Assembly (NCBI GenBank): GCA_023145535.1
Contig: JAGLDQ010000240.1
Coordinates: forward strand, 1 to 6,679
Source: Cocleimonas sp.
Lineage (GTDB): Bacteria; Pseudomonadota; Gammaproteobacteria; Thiotrichales; Thiotrichaceae
DNA: 6,679 nucleotides
Reading direction: 5' to 3'
Positions 6,260-6,679 of the stretch are shown in pieces. How positions within the stretch are numbered: the first letter of the stretch is position 1; the number at the start of each line of letters is the position of its first letter. The position numbers and the translations under genes were made by a program. The notes beneath the pieces were generated by a model. It was not told the DNA's origin. It saw only the letters and a program-made list of their open reading frames with translations, and did no database searches.

Positions 6260-6679
6260 CTACCCTTCCTGAATTAGTCGCAACATATCAGTCGCATTCA
6301 TACTCCCACTCATATTACTCCCTTCCAGCAAGCTATCCGCAAGATCACGTTTATGCTGATGCAATTTCACTATCTTTTCTTCAATGGTGTTTTCTGCCAC
6401 TAAACGATAAATAGTCACAGGACGGGTTTGTCCAATACGATGTGCGCGGTCAGATGCTTGATCCTCTACGGCAGGATTCCACCAAGGATCCATATGAATC
6501 ACGTAGTCGGCTGCCGTTAGGTTTAATCCAGAGCCGCCTGCTTTTAAACTGATAAGAAATAATTCACCCTTACCATTCTGGAAATCTTCAACCCGTTGTT
6601 TGCGCTTCCCAGCAGGAGTGCTGCCATCTAAATATTGATAGCTAATGCCTTGCTCATCTAGATAGTGTTTAATAATAGC
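6260..6679 (-). CDS. SNF2-family DNA/RNA helicase, C-terminal end only
   Basis: The last 139 residues of a SNF2/HepA-type superfamily 2 ATPase; the frame stays open to the right edge, so the start and the first RecA-like lobe lie outside the window. Seen: the second-lobe motif YQYLDGST (14-21), motif V with SLKAGGSGLNLTAADYVIHMDPWWNP (44-69), and motif VI QASDRAHRIGQTRPV (74-88) containing the arginine-finger region. The typical helical tail follows (YRLVAENTIEEKI, then a basic KLHQHKRDLADSLLEG segment). The stop is TAG at 6262-6260. Enzymes of this type translocate on nucleic acid and remodel protein-DNA complexes; bacterial members include HepA/RapA-like and SWIM-domain proteins, and which one this is cannot be decided from the tail. 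Its terminator is probably the hairpin near 6110, over 130 nt downstream. Confidence 0.93.
   Translation of the reverse strand, partial: AIIKHYLDEQGISYQYLDGSTPAGKRKQRVEDFQNGKGELFLISLKAGGSGLNLTAADYVIHMDPWWNPAVEDQASDRAHRIGQTRPVTIYRLVAENTIEEKIVKLHQHKRDLADSLLEGSNMSGSMNATDMLRLIQEG

Overview
The window looks like ordinary chromosome from a Gram-negative bacterium, most probably a moderately AT-rich gammaproteobacterium. The evidence is a PhoH/YbeY/Lnt block (Lnt matures outer-membrane lipoproteins), a trimeric autotransporter with an outer-membrane anchor, and clear sigma70-type promoters. A lineage such as Cardiobacteriales is possible, but this is a guess from gene content and base composition. 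There is no phage gene, transposase, CRISPR array, tRNA or rRNA.

Layout from left to right. Positions 1-840 (minus) carry nearly all of dapD, clipped at its C-terminus by the window edge; its product is a lysine/diaminopimelate pathway succinyltransferase. A 180-bp divergent intergenic region follows, with two well-formed, non-overlapping promoters, one for dapD and one for the plus-strand block. That block is a PhoH-family ATPase gene with a TTG start, ybeY overlapping it by 8 nt, and lnt after a 94-bp gap. In E. coli the corresponding order is ybeZ-ybeY-ybeX-lnt; here ybeX (corC) is absent from the position between ybeY and lnt.

lnt converges, with only 9 bp between stop codons, on a minus-strand gene pair. 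The upstream member (5169-6008) encodes a very compact YadA-type trimeric autotransporter adhesin: a signal peptide, nine exact 14-residue head repeats, a neck, almost no stalk, and the membrane anchor. The downstream member (4215-5165) starts 3 bp after the adhesin stop codon and encodes an inner-membrane protein with two Gate (nucleoside-recognition) domains in an obvious internal duplication. The pair looks translationally coupled, and this is the least expected feature of the window.

Further right, a minus-strand rho-independent terminator (about 6094-6123) separates the pair from the C-terminal end of a SNF2-family helicase gene that runs off the right edge. Between that stop codon and the terminator lies a start-less open frame ending 5 bp before the hairpin, possibly a gene remnant.

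Functionally the window combines lysine/peptidoglycan precursor synthesis (DapD), rRNA maturation and ribosome quality control (PhoH/YbeY), lipoprotein N-acylation (Lnt) and a surface adhesin coupled to an uncharacterised membrane protein. I found no clearly novel defence or mobile system. The adhesin/Gate-protein pair is the best candidate for something not yet described.
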